A stretch of 64,000 nucleotides of DNA from Oleispira antarctica RB-8 (GCA_000967895.1 FO203512.1:2627350-2691349), one strand, 5' to 3'. Positions 30,587 through 40,917 are shown, numbered from the stretch's first letter. Notes: a model not told the origin generated them from the sequence alone. Program-made: numbers and translations.

Positions 30587-30999
30587 AAAAAGTTTGCACC
30601 TTGTTTAAAGGCCGCTAAACGTTGTACAAAACCACTTTCCATTTTGGTCAAAACAGATCGCAGTTTTTCCTCTTGTTCATTGAGTTGCATATACTCGTCT
30701 TCTACCGCCGCACGCAATTCATCCAGCCCCATACCACTCATGGCATTACGCACTGAAACTCGAACATCCAAACCGGTTTTCACCAAGACCCCTTCATCAA
30801 CGGCAAGATAAACTTCATCTGCACCTTCCGTTTCGAAAACCAAAATACCCGCGGATAAAGACGCCACACAATCCAATCGATTCGGTAATATGCCAAACGC
30901 CCCTTGATGCGTCATCGCGACAATGCGCACCACGTTATGTTCTTCAGCAAACACTTTATAAGGCAACAAAACTTTAAGAGTCATATGCGCTGCTGGCAT
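30583..30999 (-). CDS. atpC: N-ATPase epsilon subunit
   Basis: Rotor subunit that couples gamma to the c ring and may inhibit hydrolysis. About 138 residues from the ATG at 30999, preceded by GGAGGG and starting one base after the atpD stop. The beta-sandwich motif AFGILPNRLDCVASL is that of the epsilon family (commonly GxxGILPxH), with Asn-Arg in place of His. A C-terminal helical part follows. It is the second gene of the operon, as in other N-ATPases. Confidence 0.92.
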   Translation of the reverse strand: MPAAHMTLKVLLPYKVFAEEHNVVRIVAMTHQGAFGILPNRLDCVASLSAGILVFETEGADEVYLAVDEGVLVKTGLDVRVSVRNAMSGMGLDELRAAVEDEYMQLNEQEEKLRSVLTKMESGFVQRLAAFKQGANFL

Positions 31000-31000
31000 C

Positions 31001-32831
<1,831 letters not shown>

Positions 32832-32881
32832 ACAAAAACGCCTCACAAACACAGCAAGCAACACCGCATTGGTAAGGCGTT
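32832..32881 (-). terminator. terminator after nhaC
   Basis: On the minus strand AACGCCT (32881-32875 in genome order) pairs with AGGCGTT (32843-32837) over a 31-nt loop that may itself fold, and the distal arm continues into TTTTTGTTT. It lies 19 bp past the nhaC stop. Confidence 0.65.
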
Positions 32882-32899
32882 CTTTCAAGCAATAATAAG

Positions 32900-34222
32900 T
32901 TAAGCCACTTCCTCTTGCCCACTCGGGCGACCGATAATAATAGACCCTATCATCACCAAACCTAAACACCAGCAATACACCACTGCCGTAACCAACTCTA
33001 AAGGAGATAAGCCAGACAACGACGCCGCCAATAGCATCTGCGCACCATAGGGTAAAATTCCCTGAATCACACACGCGGTAACATCCATAATGCTAGCGCT
33101 GCGTTTTGCATCCACGCCATAGCGCGTGGCAATGTCTTTAGCCAAGCCACCCGAGATCAAAATGGCTACCGTATTATTTGCCGTACAAATATTCACCAAG
33201 ACAACACCTGCGGCAATACTTAACTCCCCCATACGGCGATGGGCTTTAGGTTCGGCCTTCTCACGAGTTAAACGATCAAGCTGTGCTGCTAACCAATCTA
33301 AGCCACCGCCTATTTTCATCATCGCGCCTAAACCACCAATGAACAGCGAGAGAATCAAAATCTCCTGCATGTTGCTATAGCCTTTATAGATATCACTGGA
33401 TAATACCGCTACCGTATAATCAGGTATCTGCCATAAACCAATAAACCCTGCGACAACAATACCGGTTAACAGTACAGCTAAAACATTCATACCAGACACC
33501 GCCAACCCAAGCACTAATAAATAAGGCAATATTTTAGTGGCTGATGCATGAGGGTCGACCATCACTTGTGCAGAATCCCCTTGAAAGAACAGCCAGATAA
33601 CTGTGAGCACGGCCGCCGGAATAGCGATCTTAACGTTTAAACGGAATTTATCCCGCATATTACAGCCTTGCGTGCGCGTAGCCGCAATGGTGGTATCGGA
33701 AATAATAGAAAGGTTGTCACCAAACATTGCCCCGCCCATAACCGCACCAACGGTAAGCACCATCGATAAATCAGACGCTTCAGCCACGCCCACCGCAATA
33801 GGAACGACCGCGGCAATAGAACCCATGGACGTGCCCATGGACGTCGCCATAAAGGCCGTCATAATAAACAAACCGGGCAAAACAAAAGAAGGGGGAATCG
33901 CACTTAGGCTTAAGTTAACCACAGCATCGACGCCACCAATGGCTTTTGCCACGCTGGCAAAGCCACCCGCCAATAAGAAGATAAGCAGCATAGTGACGAT
34001 GGTTGGATTGGCACAACCTTGAATAAACTGATCGACGCGCTGATTAATATTCCCTCTGGCTAATAGCAAAGCCAGAATAATCGCAGGTAATATGGCCACA
34101 GGAGCCGATATTTTATAAAACGCGAACTCCGCGCCTGCCGCTTGATAGTACAAGCCACTGCCTATAAACAAGGCCATGAATAAGAGCATGGGCAATAAGG
34201 CCCAAGGGGATTTGGTCGTCAT
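32900..34222 (-). CDS. nhaC: NhaC-family Na+/H+ antiporter
   Basis: A 440-residue inner membrane carrier with about 11 hydrophobic segments. The NhaC signature is clear: FMATSMGTSMGSIAAVVP in the middle, then MFGDNLSIISDTTIAATRTQG, with the conserved Asp residues of the ion path. Members exchange sodium for protons or related solutes. It lies directly upstream (in transcription) of the N-ATPase operon but is separated by a terminator and 460 bp, so it is a neighbour and not a member. Together they suggest a sodium-handling island. A structured leader precedes it. Confidence 0.9.
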   Translation of the reverse strand: MTTKSPWALLPMLLFMALFIGSGLYYQAAGAEFAFYKISAPVAILPAIILALLLARGNINQRVDQFIQGCANPTIVTMLLIFLLAGGFASVAKAIGGVDAVVNLSLSAIPPSFVLPGLFIMTAFMATSMGTSMGSIAAVVPIAVGVAEASDLSMVLTVGAVMGGAMFGDNLSIISDTTIAATRTQGCNMRDKFRLNVKIAIPAAVLTVIWLFFQGDSAQVMVDPHASATKILPYLLVLGLAVSGMNVLAVLLTGIVVAGFIGLWQIPDYTVAVLSSDIYKGYSNMQEILILSLFIGGLGAMMKIGGGLDWLAAQLDRLTREKAEPKAHRRMGELSIAAGVVLVNICTANNTVAILISGGLAKDIATRYGVDAKRSASIMDVTACVIQGILPYGAQMLLAASLSGLSPLELVTAVVYCWCLGLVMIGSIIIGRPSGQEEVA

Positions 34223-34373
34223 AATAATTACTCGTGATAATAGACGTGAAACACACCATTATTGCGGTTTTGCCGCGCATTTGGGTTGGTTGTCCTGATT
34301 AAAGATTAGCCCACCCTTTTGAGGTAGCAATCTTGTCGTCCTTGAGTCGCAGGAAATAAGGGCGCGAATTGTA
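34223..34373 (-). promoter_or_regulatory. putative promoter and structured leader of nhaC
   Basis: On the minus strand TACAAT (34373-34368) followed by a GC-rich CGCGCCC discriminator looks like a -10 element; no good -35 is seen. The 145-nt leader after it can fold into at least three hairpins: TCCT/AGGA at 34339-34354, a 10-bp imperfect stem around CTTTTGA at 34304-34332, and GCGG/CCGC at 34264-34276. This is more structure than a plain leader needs and could be a sodium- or pH-linked cis-regulator, but no known riboswitch was recognised. Confidence 0.4.
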
Positions 34374-34452
34374 CACTTTGCCTAATCTGGATGCGAGAAA
34401 ATGGTTTTGAACATTTATCTAAATTTGCAGTCTATGTTAACTCTTATAATTT

Positions 34453-35730
34453 TTGTTCAACGACAGGCATTACTTTATCCCTCAACTCACAGCTTACTTT
34501 ACAACTCATCTTTATGTTGTGATATGCGGATTCCTTGCAACCGTAGGCATGAGTGTGTCGGCTGAACAGCCTGACTGGCAGGACGTAGAAACAGAAGGCA
34601 AGCACCAAGAAGTATATTTCAATGCTTGGGGCGGAGACGGACAAATAAATGCCTACATTCAATGGGCCGCTGACCAAGTGAAGGCAAAATACGGCATCCA
34701 TTTAGTGCATGTAAAACTCAGCGATACCAGCGATGCCGTGAGCCGTGTGCTCGCCGAAAAGTCTGCACATAACCATACCCAAGGCAGTATCGATTTAATC
34801 TGGATCAACGGAGCCAACTTTGCCACCATGAGCGAGCACTCGTTATTATTAAAAGACTGGGCAAATACACTGCCTAACTTTCAACTGACCGACCCCGCTA
34901 ACAATCCTGCAGTTACGTTTGATTTTGGTATTCCCACCCAAGGAATGGAAGCCCCTTGGGGGCAAGCGTCTCTTACATTTTATTACGACAATTTGGCGAT
35001 TAATGGCACGGCTAACAACCAGCCCCCCCAGACACTGGCACAATTGTTAGAATGGAGCACACACAATCCCGGACGGTTTAGTTATCCCAAACCAACTGAT
35101 TTTTTGGGTATGAGCTTTTTAAAATATGCACTGGTCTCTTTAAATCAAGAGCCTTTAAACCAGAAGCAATTAAATCAGCCTGCATCCACGTTCAATACCG
35201 ACGCCGTATTATTACCGCTCTGGGATTTTTTAGATAAACTGCATCCAAGCCTTTGGCGCAATGGCGAGCACTTTATGCAAAGCGGCGCTCAAATGCGCCG
35301 CCTTATTGATGATACCGAATTAAGTTTGGCGTTTACGTTTTCAGGACCAGAAATACCCGCCGCGGTAAAACGCTTTGATTTACCCACCAGCATTCGCAGT
35401 TATGCCATGACAGATGGCAGCTTAAGCAATACACACTTTGTCGCGATTCCTTACAACGCAAGCCAACCTCAAGCCGCACAATTGGTTGCCAACTTTTTAC
35501 TCAGCCCAGAAGCCCAAGCCCACAAACAAAAAGCGCACATCTGGGGCGATAAAACCGTATTGATTCAATCAAAATTACATTCAAAGCAACAAACATTATT
35601 TAAAACCGCCAAACCGCACCCAAGTGCCCTACCTTTTAACAGCATTAAACGCACATTAAGTGAGCCGCACCCAAGCTGGGTAAATGCCATCATTCAAGGT
35701 TGGGAAAAACGCTATGGGGTAAATCAATGA
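34453..35730 (+). CDS. ynjB: YnjB-like ABC transporter substrate-binding protein
   Basis: Periplasmic binding protein of 425 residues. The most upstream start is a TTG at 34453 with no clear ribosome binding site; it gives a short N-region and a hydrophobic signal ending near SVSA. The mature part opens with VYFNAWGGDGQINAYIQW and contains LIWINGANFATM, as in the YnjB family. The substrate of this family is unsettled; its permease resembles iron and thiamine transporters. It overlaps the permease gene by 4 bp. No TPP riboswitch lies upstream. Confidence 0.88.
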   Translation: MFNDRHYFIPQLTAYFTTHLYVVICGFLATVGMSVSAEQPDWQDVETEGKHQEVYFNAWGGDGQINAYIQWAADQVKAKYGIHLVHVKLSDTSDAVSRVLAEKSAHNHTQGSIDLIWINGANFATMSEHSLLLKDWANTLPNFQLTDPANNPAVTFDFGIPTQGMEAPWGQASLTFYYDNLAINGTANNQPPQTLAQLLEWSTHNPGRFSYPKPTDFLGMSFLKYALVSLNQEPLNQKQLNQPASTFNTDAVLLPLWDFLDKLHPSLWRNGEHFMQSGAQMRRLIDDTELSLAFTFSGPEIPAAVKRFDLPTSIRSYAMTDGSLSNTHFVAIPYNASQPQAAQLVANFLLSPEAQAHKQKAHIWGDKTVLIQSKLHSKQQTLFKTAKPHPSALPFNSIKRTLSEPHPSWVNAIIQGWEKRYGVNQ

Positions 35731-37463
35731 GTCCTGAAAACACTCAATCACCCCTTCGTGATCACAGAGACCTGTTTACGCGCCTTGTGACATTCAGCCC
35801 TAAATTTTTACTCGCGATACTCATACTCCCTGTGCTTGGGGGATTATTAGGTGTGCTATTGCCCGCCTTTGGCTGGACACCTGCATTAAAGCAAACCGCC
35901 TTTAGTCTGCAAGGCTTCGACGCATTATGGCAAACCCCAGGCATTGTAAAAATGATAACGCTGAGCATAACCACGGGATTAATCAGTACATTGCTTGCCT
36001 TTGTCATGACCTTAATGATTTTAGCGGCATTTTTTAATAGCCCTTGGCTAAATCGTATTCAACGTTTACTCAGCCCCATCTTAGTTATTCCTCATGCGGC
36101 GGCAGCCATTGCCGTTGGATTTTTAATTGCCCCTTCTGGAATGATTTCGCGTTTACTGTCACCTTGGTTAACGGGTTGGGACTTAGCCCCTAATGGATTA
36201 TTTCCTCATGATGCATTCGGCCTGAGTATTATTTTGGGACTAACTCTTAAAGAACTGCCGTTTTTATTATTAGTGGCACTGGGCGCATTGGCGCAACCCG
36301 AACTTGGAAAAACATTACGCCAACAGCATAAAGTCGCTATTAATTTGGGCTATTGTCCGATGACTGCGTTTTTCAAAGTCACACTGCCCAGCCTCTATCC
36401 ATTATTACGCCTACCGACATTGGCGGTACTGGCCTACGCCAGTGCAAGTGTCGAAATGCCTTTAATATTAGGCCCAAATACACCACCCACACTGGCTGTA
36501 GCCATTATGAATTGGTTCAGCGATGTGGATCTAAACTTACGCATAAAAGCCTCTGCCGGTGCGCTATTGCAACTTTCAATCACGGGCGGTTTATTAGTAC
36601 TTTGGCTAGGCGGCGAGAAATTAATAAAAGCGTTGTTTCGTCATTCGCTTACCAATGGCGAACGAGAATACGGCGGTTTTTACTGGCAAAAAATAACGAT
36701 TGTTTTAACCGCGTTTATCATCGGCTTTATTGTATTGTCGTTGGTTGGATTAATCATGTGGTCACTTGCTGGGTTTTGGCGCTTTCCCGCTGCCATTCCT
36801 GACCAATTTGTATTATCGCATTTTAAATCTGCATTAATGCACATGAGCAACCCGCTTTTAAACACTCTATCGATTGGTTTAGTCACCACCCTTTTTGCCA
36901 TCACAATCACTTTACTATGCTTAGAGTCAGAACAATTAAACGACAAAAAGATTTCTCGCTTTACTCGTTTTATTATTTATTTACCGTTATTGGTCCCAAG
37001 CATTGCTTTTTTGTTTGGGCTTGTTTGGCTGCAACAACTCACCAATAACCAAGCTGCCTTTTTTAATGTCGCGACAACCCATTTACTCTTTGTTTTACCG
37101 TATGTATTTTTATCATTGGCCAGCAGTTATCGTCAGTTAGATCCTCGTTTTGCTTATGTCGCCGCCAGTCTTGGGGCTACGCCTCAAAAAGTATTTTTTC
37201 AGGTAAAGCTTCCACAACTGTTTGCACCTATTTTAATTGCAACCGCCTTGGGTTTAGCCATTAGTTTTGGTCAATACTTACCAACACTGTTAGCAGGCGG
37301 CGGACGAATAGATACCATTACCACAGAAGCCGTCGCATTTGCCAATGGTGCAAGTCGACGCACCAGTGCGGTTTATGCATTGATACAAATGGCTCTGCCT
37401 CTTATAGGATTTATAGTGGCATGGATATTACCTAAGTACTTTTTTAAACGTGCCCGCACTTAA
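35727..37463 (+). CDS. ynjC: YnjC-like ABC permease, duplicated
   Basis: Inner membrane permease of 578 residues made of two fused binding-protein-dependent permease halves, as in FbpB/ThiP and YnjC. About 12 hydrophobic segments. Each half carries an EAA-type loop for contact with the ATPase (around INLGYCPMTAFFKVTLPSL in the first and AASLGATPQKVFFQVKLPQL in the second). The ATG at 35727 overlaps the ynjB stop (ATGA) and is preferred to one 27 bp upstream. Confidence 0.92.
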   Translation: MSPENTQSPLRDHRDLFTRLVTFSPKFLLAILILPVLGGLLGVLLPAFGWTPALKQTAFSLQGFDALWQTPGIVKMITLSITTGLISTLLAFVMTLMILAAFFNSPWLNRIQRLLSPILVIPHAAAAIAVGFLIAPSGMISRLLSPWLTGWDLAPNGLFPHDAFGLSIILGLTLKELPFLLLVALGALAQPELGKTLRQQHKVAINLGYCPMTAFFKVTLPSLYPLLRLPTLAVLAYASASVEMPLILGPNTPPTLAVAIMNWFSDVDLNLRIKASAGALLQLSITGGLLVLWLGGEKLIKALFRHSLTNGEREYGGFYWQKITIVLTAFIIGFIVLSLVGLIMWSLAGFWRFPAAIPDQFVLSHFKSALMHMSNPLLNTLSIGLVTTLFAITITLLCLESEQLNDKKISRFTRFIIYLPLLVPSIAFLFGLVWLQQLTNNQAAFFNVATTHLLFVLPYVFLSLASSYRQLDPRFAYVAASLGATPQKVFFQVKLPQLFAPILIATALGLAISFGQYLPTLLAGGGRIDTITTEAVAFANGASRRTSAVYALIQMALPLIGFIVAWILPKYFFKRART

Positions 37464-37486
37464 TTCACATAGGTTAACGATTTTTA

Positions 37487-38143
37487 ATGCAATCATCATT
37501 ACAGATAAAAAACTTACAATTATTTCGCCAAAGTGAATTATTGCTGAGTTTAAACGAACAGGTTAAAGGCGGTGAAATACTCACCATAATGGGGCCTTCT
37601 GGCAGCGGTAAATCAAGCTTATTAAATTGGCTAACCGGCACGCTAAATAATAGTTTTCAAGCCAATGGCGAAGTATGGCTTAACGGCGAGAACGTAACCG
37701 ATTACCAACCTCACTTGCGTCACATGGGTGTGCTCTATCAAGACGCCTTGTTGTTTTCTCACCTAACCGTTGCCGGCAATATTGCATTCGCTATGCCCAA
37801 AGGTAATAAAAAACAACGCCAAGAAAAAATAAACCATGCACTGGAACAAGTGGGTTTAAAAGATATGGGAGAGCGCCACCCGGATAGCCTTTCTGGTGGC
37901 CAACAAGCGCGCATTGCTTTGCTGCGTGTGCTGTTGAGTGAACCCAAAGCAATTTTATTAGACGAGCCCTTTAGTAAACTTGATACTCAACTGCGCATTG
38001 ATACACGCCAGTTGGTCTTTGATCAAATACGCGATCATAAACTGCCTGCCATTATGGTCACCCATGACCACAGCGATGCCGAAGCCACTAATGGCAAAGT
38101 GCTCACCTTAGCCAAAGAACAAGGCCATCAACATGTTAGATAA
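37487..38143 (+). CDS. ynjD: YnjD-like ABC transporter ATPase
   Basis: Cytoplasmic ATPase of 218 residues that powers the YnjC permease. Walker A GPSGSGKSS, Q-loop region YQDALLF, signature LSGGQQARIALLR, Walker B AILLDEP and the H-loop MVTHDHSD are all present. Shorter than most importers' ATPases because it lacks a C-terminal regulatory domain. It overlaps the next gene by 11 bp. Confidence 0.93.
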   Translation: MQSSLQIKNLQLFRQSELLLSLNEQVKGGEILTIMGPSGSGKSSLLNWLTGTLNNSFQANGEVWLNGENVTDYQPHLRHMGVLYQDALLFSHLTVAGNIAFAMPKGNKKQRQEKINHALEQVGLKDMGERHPDSLSGGQQARIALLRVLLSEPKAILLDEPFSKLDTQLRIDTRQLVFDQIRDHKLPAIMVTHDHSDAEATNGKVLTLAKEQGHQHVR

Positions 38144-38783
38144 ATTCATCACCCCTGTCATAAAACCGCTACTTACGCCCATCGTTGTGCTTGTGCACAA
38201 ACGGGGAATTACCGCAGACCAACTCACTGTGGCTGGCTTTTTAATTGGATTGCTTGCCGTACCATTACTTGCATTTGAATGCTGGTACAGTGCATTACTT
38301 GCGATTGTGTTAAATCGTATTTTAGATGGGCTTGATGGCGCACTTGCACGGCATGCCAATCAAAGTTCAAGCGCAGGTGGTTTCTTAGATATTACACTGG
38401 ATTTTTTATTTTATGCGGCTATTCCACTGGGATTTATCATTGCCAATCCAGAACAAAATGCCCTTGCAGGCGCTCTACTGCTTGCCGCCTTTATTGGTAC
38501 AGGTTCAAGCTTTTTAGCCTTTGCGATTGCGGCTGAAAAATTCAAATTAGAAAAACCACAATTCAAATATAAAAGTTTTTATTACCTCAATGGCTTAACC
38601 GAAGGCACCGAAACCATTGCTCTGTTTATTGCCTTTTGTATTTGGCCTCAACACTTCGCATCACTTGCAACCCTATTCGCCATTGCTTGCGCTGTAACCA
38701 TTTTCACTCGCATTCACGGTGGTTACCATACGCTTAAACAGCAAGAAACCGATCATATTAATACATCTCGGAGAGAGCAATGA
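38133..38783 (+). CDS. ynjF: CDP-alcohol phosphatidyltransferase, YnjF-like
   Basis: Membrane enzyme of 216 residues that should transfer a phospho-alcohol group from a CDP-alcohol to an acceptor alcohol. The family motif D-G-x2-(A)R-x8-G-x3-D-x3-D is present as DGLDGALARH, then GGFLDITLD. About six hydrophobic segments. Its overlap with ynjD mirrors E. coli, where ynjF closes the ynjABCDEF cluster, so the link between this transporter and this enzyme is conserved. Substrates are unknown. Confidence 0.9.
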   Translation: MLDKFITPVIKPLLTPIVVLVHKRGITADQLTVAGFLIGLLAVPLLAFECWYSALLAIVLNRILDGLDGALARHANQSSSAGGFLDITLDFLFYAAIPLGFIIANPEQNALAGALLLAAFIGTGSSFLAFAIAAEKFKLEKPQFKYKSFYYLNGLTEGTETIALFIAFCIWPQHFASLATLFAIACAVTIFTRIHGGYHTLKQQETDHINTSRREQ

Positions 38784-38881
38784 AACAGATATAATTTATT
38801 AATGTCGATTTAAATTAACGACAAACCATTCAATTACTATTTTAAAATACAACGTACTTTTAACGTTTCAAGGAAAACCTT

Positions 38882-39307
38882 ATGACAACCCCATTAAATT
38901 CCAATGTACAAAACCGCTTGCAGTGGTCTCTCCTAAGCTTACGTTTAGGCGTTTTCATTGTCATGATTATGTGGACTTTAGATAAGTTCGTGAACCCTGG
39001 GCACAGCATTAAAATCTTCGATAAGTTTTATGGCATTAGCAGCTTAAACGATATCGTTCCTTATGTAATAGGTTCAGTACAACTTGTTTTAATGCTCGCC
39101 TTTCTTGCCGGTATTAAAAAACGCCTAACCTACGGCATTGTTTTTCTAATGCACGGCCTTTCGACTCTTTCATCGTTCAGCCAATATTTAGATGGATTTA
39201 ATAACTTATTATTCTTTGCAGCATGGCCAATGTGGGCAGCCTGCTTCACGCTTTATTTATTGCGCGATCAAGATGTGAAATTTACAGTAGGATCTGCTTT
39301 TAAATAA
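38882..39307 (+). CDS. small DoxX-like membrane protein, unknown
   Basis: 141 residues with four hydrophobic segments (about 20-36, 62-80, 85-105 and 110-130). The layout recalls DoxX/MauE-type small membrane proteins, but I see no diagnostic residue. AAGGAAAACCTT lies before the ATG. It has its own spacer of about 100 bp after ynjF and a terminator pair behind it. Confidence 0.75.
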   Translation: MTTPLNSNVQNRLQWSLLSLRLGVFIVMIMWTLDKFVNPGHSIKIFDKFYGISSLNDIVPYVIGSVQLVLMLAFLAGIKKRLTYGIVFLMHGLSTLSSFSQYLDGFNNLLFFAAWPMWAACFTLYLLRDQDVKFTVGSAFK

Positions 39308-39311
39308 GAAA

Positions 39312-39376
39312 TCAGCTACTTCACAGGGAAGTGAGGTAGCTGACTTAAGTACATCACTTTAGATGTACTATTTTTT
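39312..39376 (+). terminator. double hairpin and terminator
   Basis: Two stems lie in a row. TCAGCTAC/GTAGCTGA (39312-39343), extended inward by TTCAC/GTGA-like pairing, has no T-run. AGTACATC-ACTTTA-GATGTACT (39348-39369) is followed by ATTTTTT. The second is a good rightward terminator for the small membrane protein and overlaps the stop codon of the convergent phosphoribosyltransferase gene. Confidence 0.8.
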
Positions 39377-39934
39377 CAATTGCGCAATTTTATCGACAAT
39401 GCCTGCCAGTTCAGGGCGATGCTGACGAATCTCTTCTTCGCTCAAACCATCTACTTCATGTGGGAATACCAACCAATCATGATTTTCATGGATGAAATAA
39501 TCGGGCACTCGATCGGTTTTATTATTGTTCGGCTTAAAATAAGGTGTCGCAATTCGGATTTCTGGGGTGTTCTTTTTACACGCCTTTTTCAAATCTTTAA
39601 TAGTTCGCTCAATACTTAAACCACTGTCGTACACATCATCCACAATTAATAAGCTATCTTCACTTTCTAAGCGGTTAATTAAATAGGTTAAGCCGTGTAC
39701 TCGAACATGCTTGTCACGTTCGCCAATGCCAGAATAGCTAGAAGTACGAATCGCAATATGGTCCGCTTCAATGCCCAATACATGCAACAGCTCTTGCACA
39801 GCGATACCAACAGGGGCACCACCACGCCAAACACCCACAATGTAGTCAGGACGAAAGCCACTTTCATAGACTTGCAAAGCCAACTTAAAAGAATCCTCTA
39901 AAAGCTCTTGTGCGCTGATAAAAACCTTATTCAT
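39368..39934 (-). CDS. hypoxanthine/xanthine-type phosphoribosyltransferase
   Basis: A 188-residue type I phosphoribosyltransferase. The PRPP loop is LLIVDDVYDSGLS, and an N-terminal GVWRGGAPVG provides the PPi loop. The C-terminal hood ends in DWLVFPHE, which resembles purine-salvage enzymes and would stack on a base. It probably converts a purine base plus PRPP to the nucleotide, but hypoxanthine, guanine and xanthine cannot be told apart. Single gene. Confidence 0.85.
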   Translation of the reverse strand: MNKVFISAQELLEDSFKLALQVYESGFRPDYIVGVWRGGAPVGIAVQELLHVLGIEADHIAIRTSSYSGIGERDKHVRVHGLTYLINRLESEDSLLIVDDVYDSGLSIERTIKDLKKACKKNTPEIRIATPYFKPNNNKTDRVPDYFIHENHDWLVFPHEVDGLSEEEIRQHRPELAGIVDKIAQLKK

Positions 39935-40132
39935 AGAGAGTCTGATTACCTTTGTTAGAATCCTATCGGGCTTTTGCTTTCCTGACGGATTGGACAGTTA
40001 ATTTAAGGCGCTGCAGTCTACAGTATAGGCAGCTTAGAGCAAGGGAATGTGGCTTTGTGTGAGACATAGGACTGTCGAGTATTTAGCGGGATGAAGAAAT
40101 TGATATTCAAAGATAGCATCTGAAAAACAGAC
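39935..40132. other. spacer upstream of the phosphoribosyltransferase gene
   Basis: About 200 bp that should hold the leftward promoter of the phosphoribosyltransferase gene. Nothing else is recognised. Confidence 0.4.
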
Positions 40133-40174
40133 AAAAAATCCGCTTCACTTGTTTAAGAGTGATGCGGATTTTTT
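40133..40174 (-). terminator. strong intrinsic terminator behind the tRNA remnant
   Basis: AAAAAATCCGC (40133-40143) pairs with GCGGATTTTTT (40164-40174), with inner pairing TCACT/AGTGA. It begins 8 bp past the CCA end of the tRNA-Val remnant and reads in the same direction, as native tRNA terminators do. Confidence 0.88.
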
Positions 40175-40181
40175 AGAATTT

Positions 40182-40227
40182 TGGTAGAACTACCCAGATT
40201 CGAACTGGGGACCTCTACCATGTCAAG
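40182..40227 (-). tRNA. 3' half of tRNA-Val(GAC), 5' half missing
   Basis: On the minus strand the 46 nt run from the anticodon loop TTGACAT (anticodon GAC) through the 3' anticodon arm GGTAG, variable loop, a perfect T arm (CCCAG-TTCGAAT-CTGGG), acceptor strand TAGTTCT, discriminator A and CCA. The 5' part cannot be found: the bases before the loop (CCATC) do not pair properly with GGTAG, where CTACC would be needed, and no D arm or AGAACTA acceptor strand lies upstream. It is therefore not a working tRNA. Loss of sequence identity just at the anticodon loop is typical of the displaced end of an integrated element. Confidence 0.8.
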
Positions 40228-40399
40228 ATGGAATCGATACACTCTAAGCCATTGATTAAAAAGGGATTTCCACTGTATTTAACGAATAAATACCGGCTAT
40301 TTTGGTAATCTTGGGAATAGAAAAGAAATCAAGACTTCACTTACCTATCTGCCCACCCCATTGGACGCAATACTCTTTAACACAATCAGCTTCCATTAC
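40228..40399. other. sequence beside the tRNA remnant, no gene
   Basis: About 170 bp without an open frame. If the tRNA remnant is an attachment scar, this would be the inner end of the former element. No integrase fragment could be identified in it. Confidence 0.4.
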
Positions 40400-40588
40400 T
40401 TAACCGTCTCTTAATGAAATAACTTCCTTTTTAAGTATGCCTTGAGCTAAGCCCAATTGATAAAATGCCGCATGTTTAATTAACTCATGCTCTTCAGATA
40501 TCCCAATCAATGGAATTTTAACAATATGAGTTCCATTCATTCTTACAAGTACGTCAACCTCAGCAATACCTAAAATTTCCATTTTCAT
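40400..40588 (-). CDS. small hypothetical protein
   Basis: About 62 residues from the ATG at 40588, which has a GGATAG-like site upstream; two other ATGs (40600 and 40582) are possible. The sequence looks like a small folded protein (MKMEILGIAEVDVLVRMNG, then IKHAAFYQLGLAQGIL) with no cysteine or membrane segment. No family recognised. It lies on the right of the tRNA remnant and may be cargo of a former element. Confidence 0.45.
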   Translation of the reverse strand: MKMEILGIAEVDVLVRMNGTHIVKIPLIGISEEHELIKHAAFYQLGLAQGILKKEVISLRDG

Positions 40589-40852
40589 AGCTCTATCCAT
40601 TTTCTATAAACAATCAATATTGGCGTGATGCTTGATAAAAATACGCCATTATAAAGTAACATTATTGAATATGAGGACAAAACAGTTCCTAGATGGAGAA
40701 CCTAGTGAATATTGCGGTGAAGGGCAAAGCTATGTAAACGGTGTTCATTATTTCTCTTGGGGCAGCACAGGCATATTCACCCACTTTCTTGATGTAAGCG
40801 ATCCAATATTGGCACTGACAGCTTGACTGCACATTCGCTTAAGTAGATACTT
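40589..40852. other. spacer, no supported gene
   Basis: A 49-64 codon open frame on the plus strand (stop at 40826) lacks a ribosome binding site and is not called. Nothing else is recognised apart from the operator-like palindrome that follows it. Confidence 0.4.
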
Positions 40853-40878
40853 TAGTCAGTCGGCCAACCGACCGACTA
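40853..40878. promoter_or_regulatory. probable TetR-family operator
   Basis: TAGTCAGTCGG-CCAA-CCGACCGACTA is an 11-bp inverted repeat with one mismatch. It lies 40 bp before the alcohol dehydrogenase start, and a TetR-type regulator gene is the second gene of that operon. Auto-repression of the pair is the natural reading. Confidence 0.6.
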
Positions 40879-40917
40879 GCTAAGTAAATAATCTACACCT
40901 GAGCACGCGGAGTCATT

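Noticed and set aside
32837-32881. attC-like recombination site (AACAAAAACGCCTCA ... AAGGCGTT) after nhaC
   Set aside because: The left end recalls Vibrio attC repeats, but the right end lacks GTTAGGC, the element is only 45 bp, and there is no integrase or cassette array. It fits a terminator.
33603-34022. 139-codon plus-strand ORF inside nhaC
   Set aside because: Antisense shadow; threonine/isoleucine/alanine-rich sequence typical of reverse-read membrane genes.
34223-34452. TPP riboswitch for a thiamine-type role of ynjBCD
   Set aside because: None of the conserved THI-box elements is present, and the structured sequence reads towards nhaC.
36353-36802. 149-codon plus-strand ORF inside ynjC
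   Set aside because: Out-of-frame shadow of the permease gene with no start signal.
40228-40400. Integrase remnant beside the tRNA fragment
   Set aside because: The position fits, but no frame or recombinase motif could be read in any of the six frames.
40632-40826. Plus-strand ORF of 64 codons near the tRNA remnant
   Set aside because: No ribosome binding site, no family resemblance; cannot be separated from chance.
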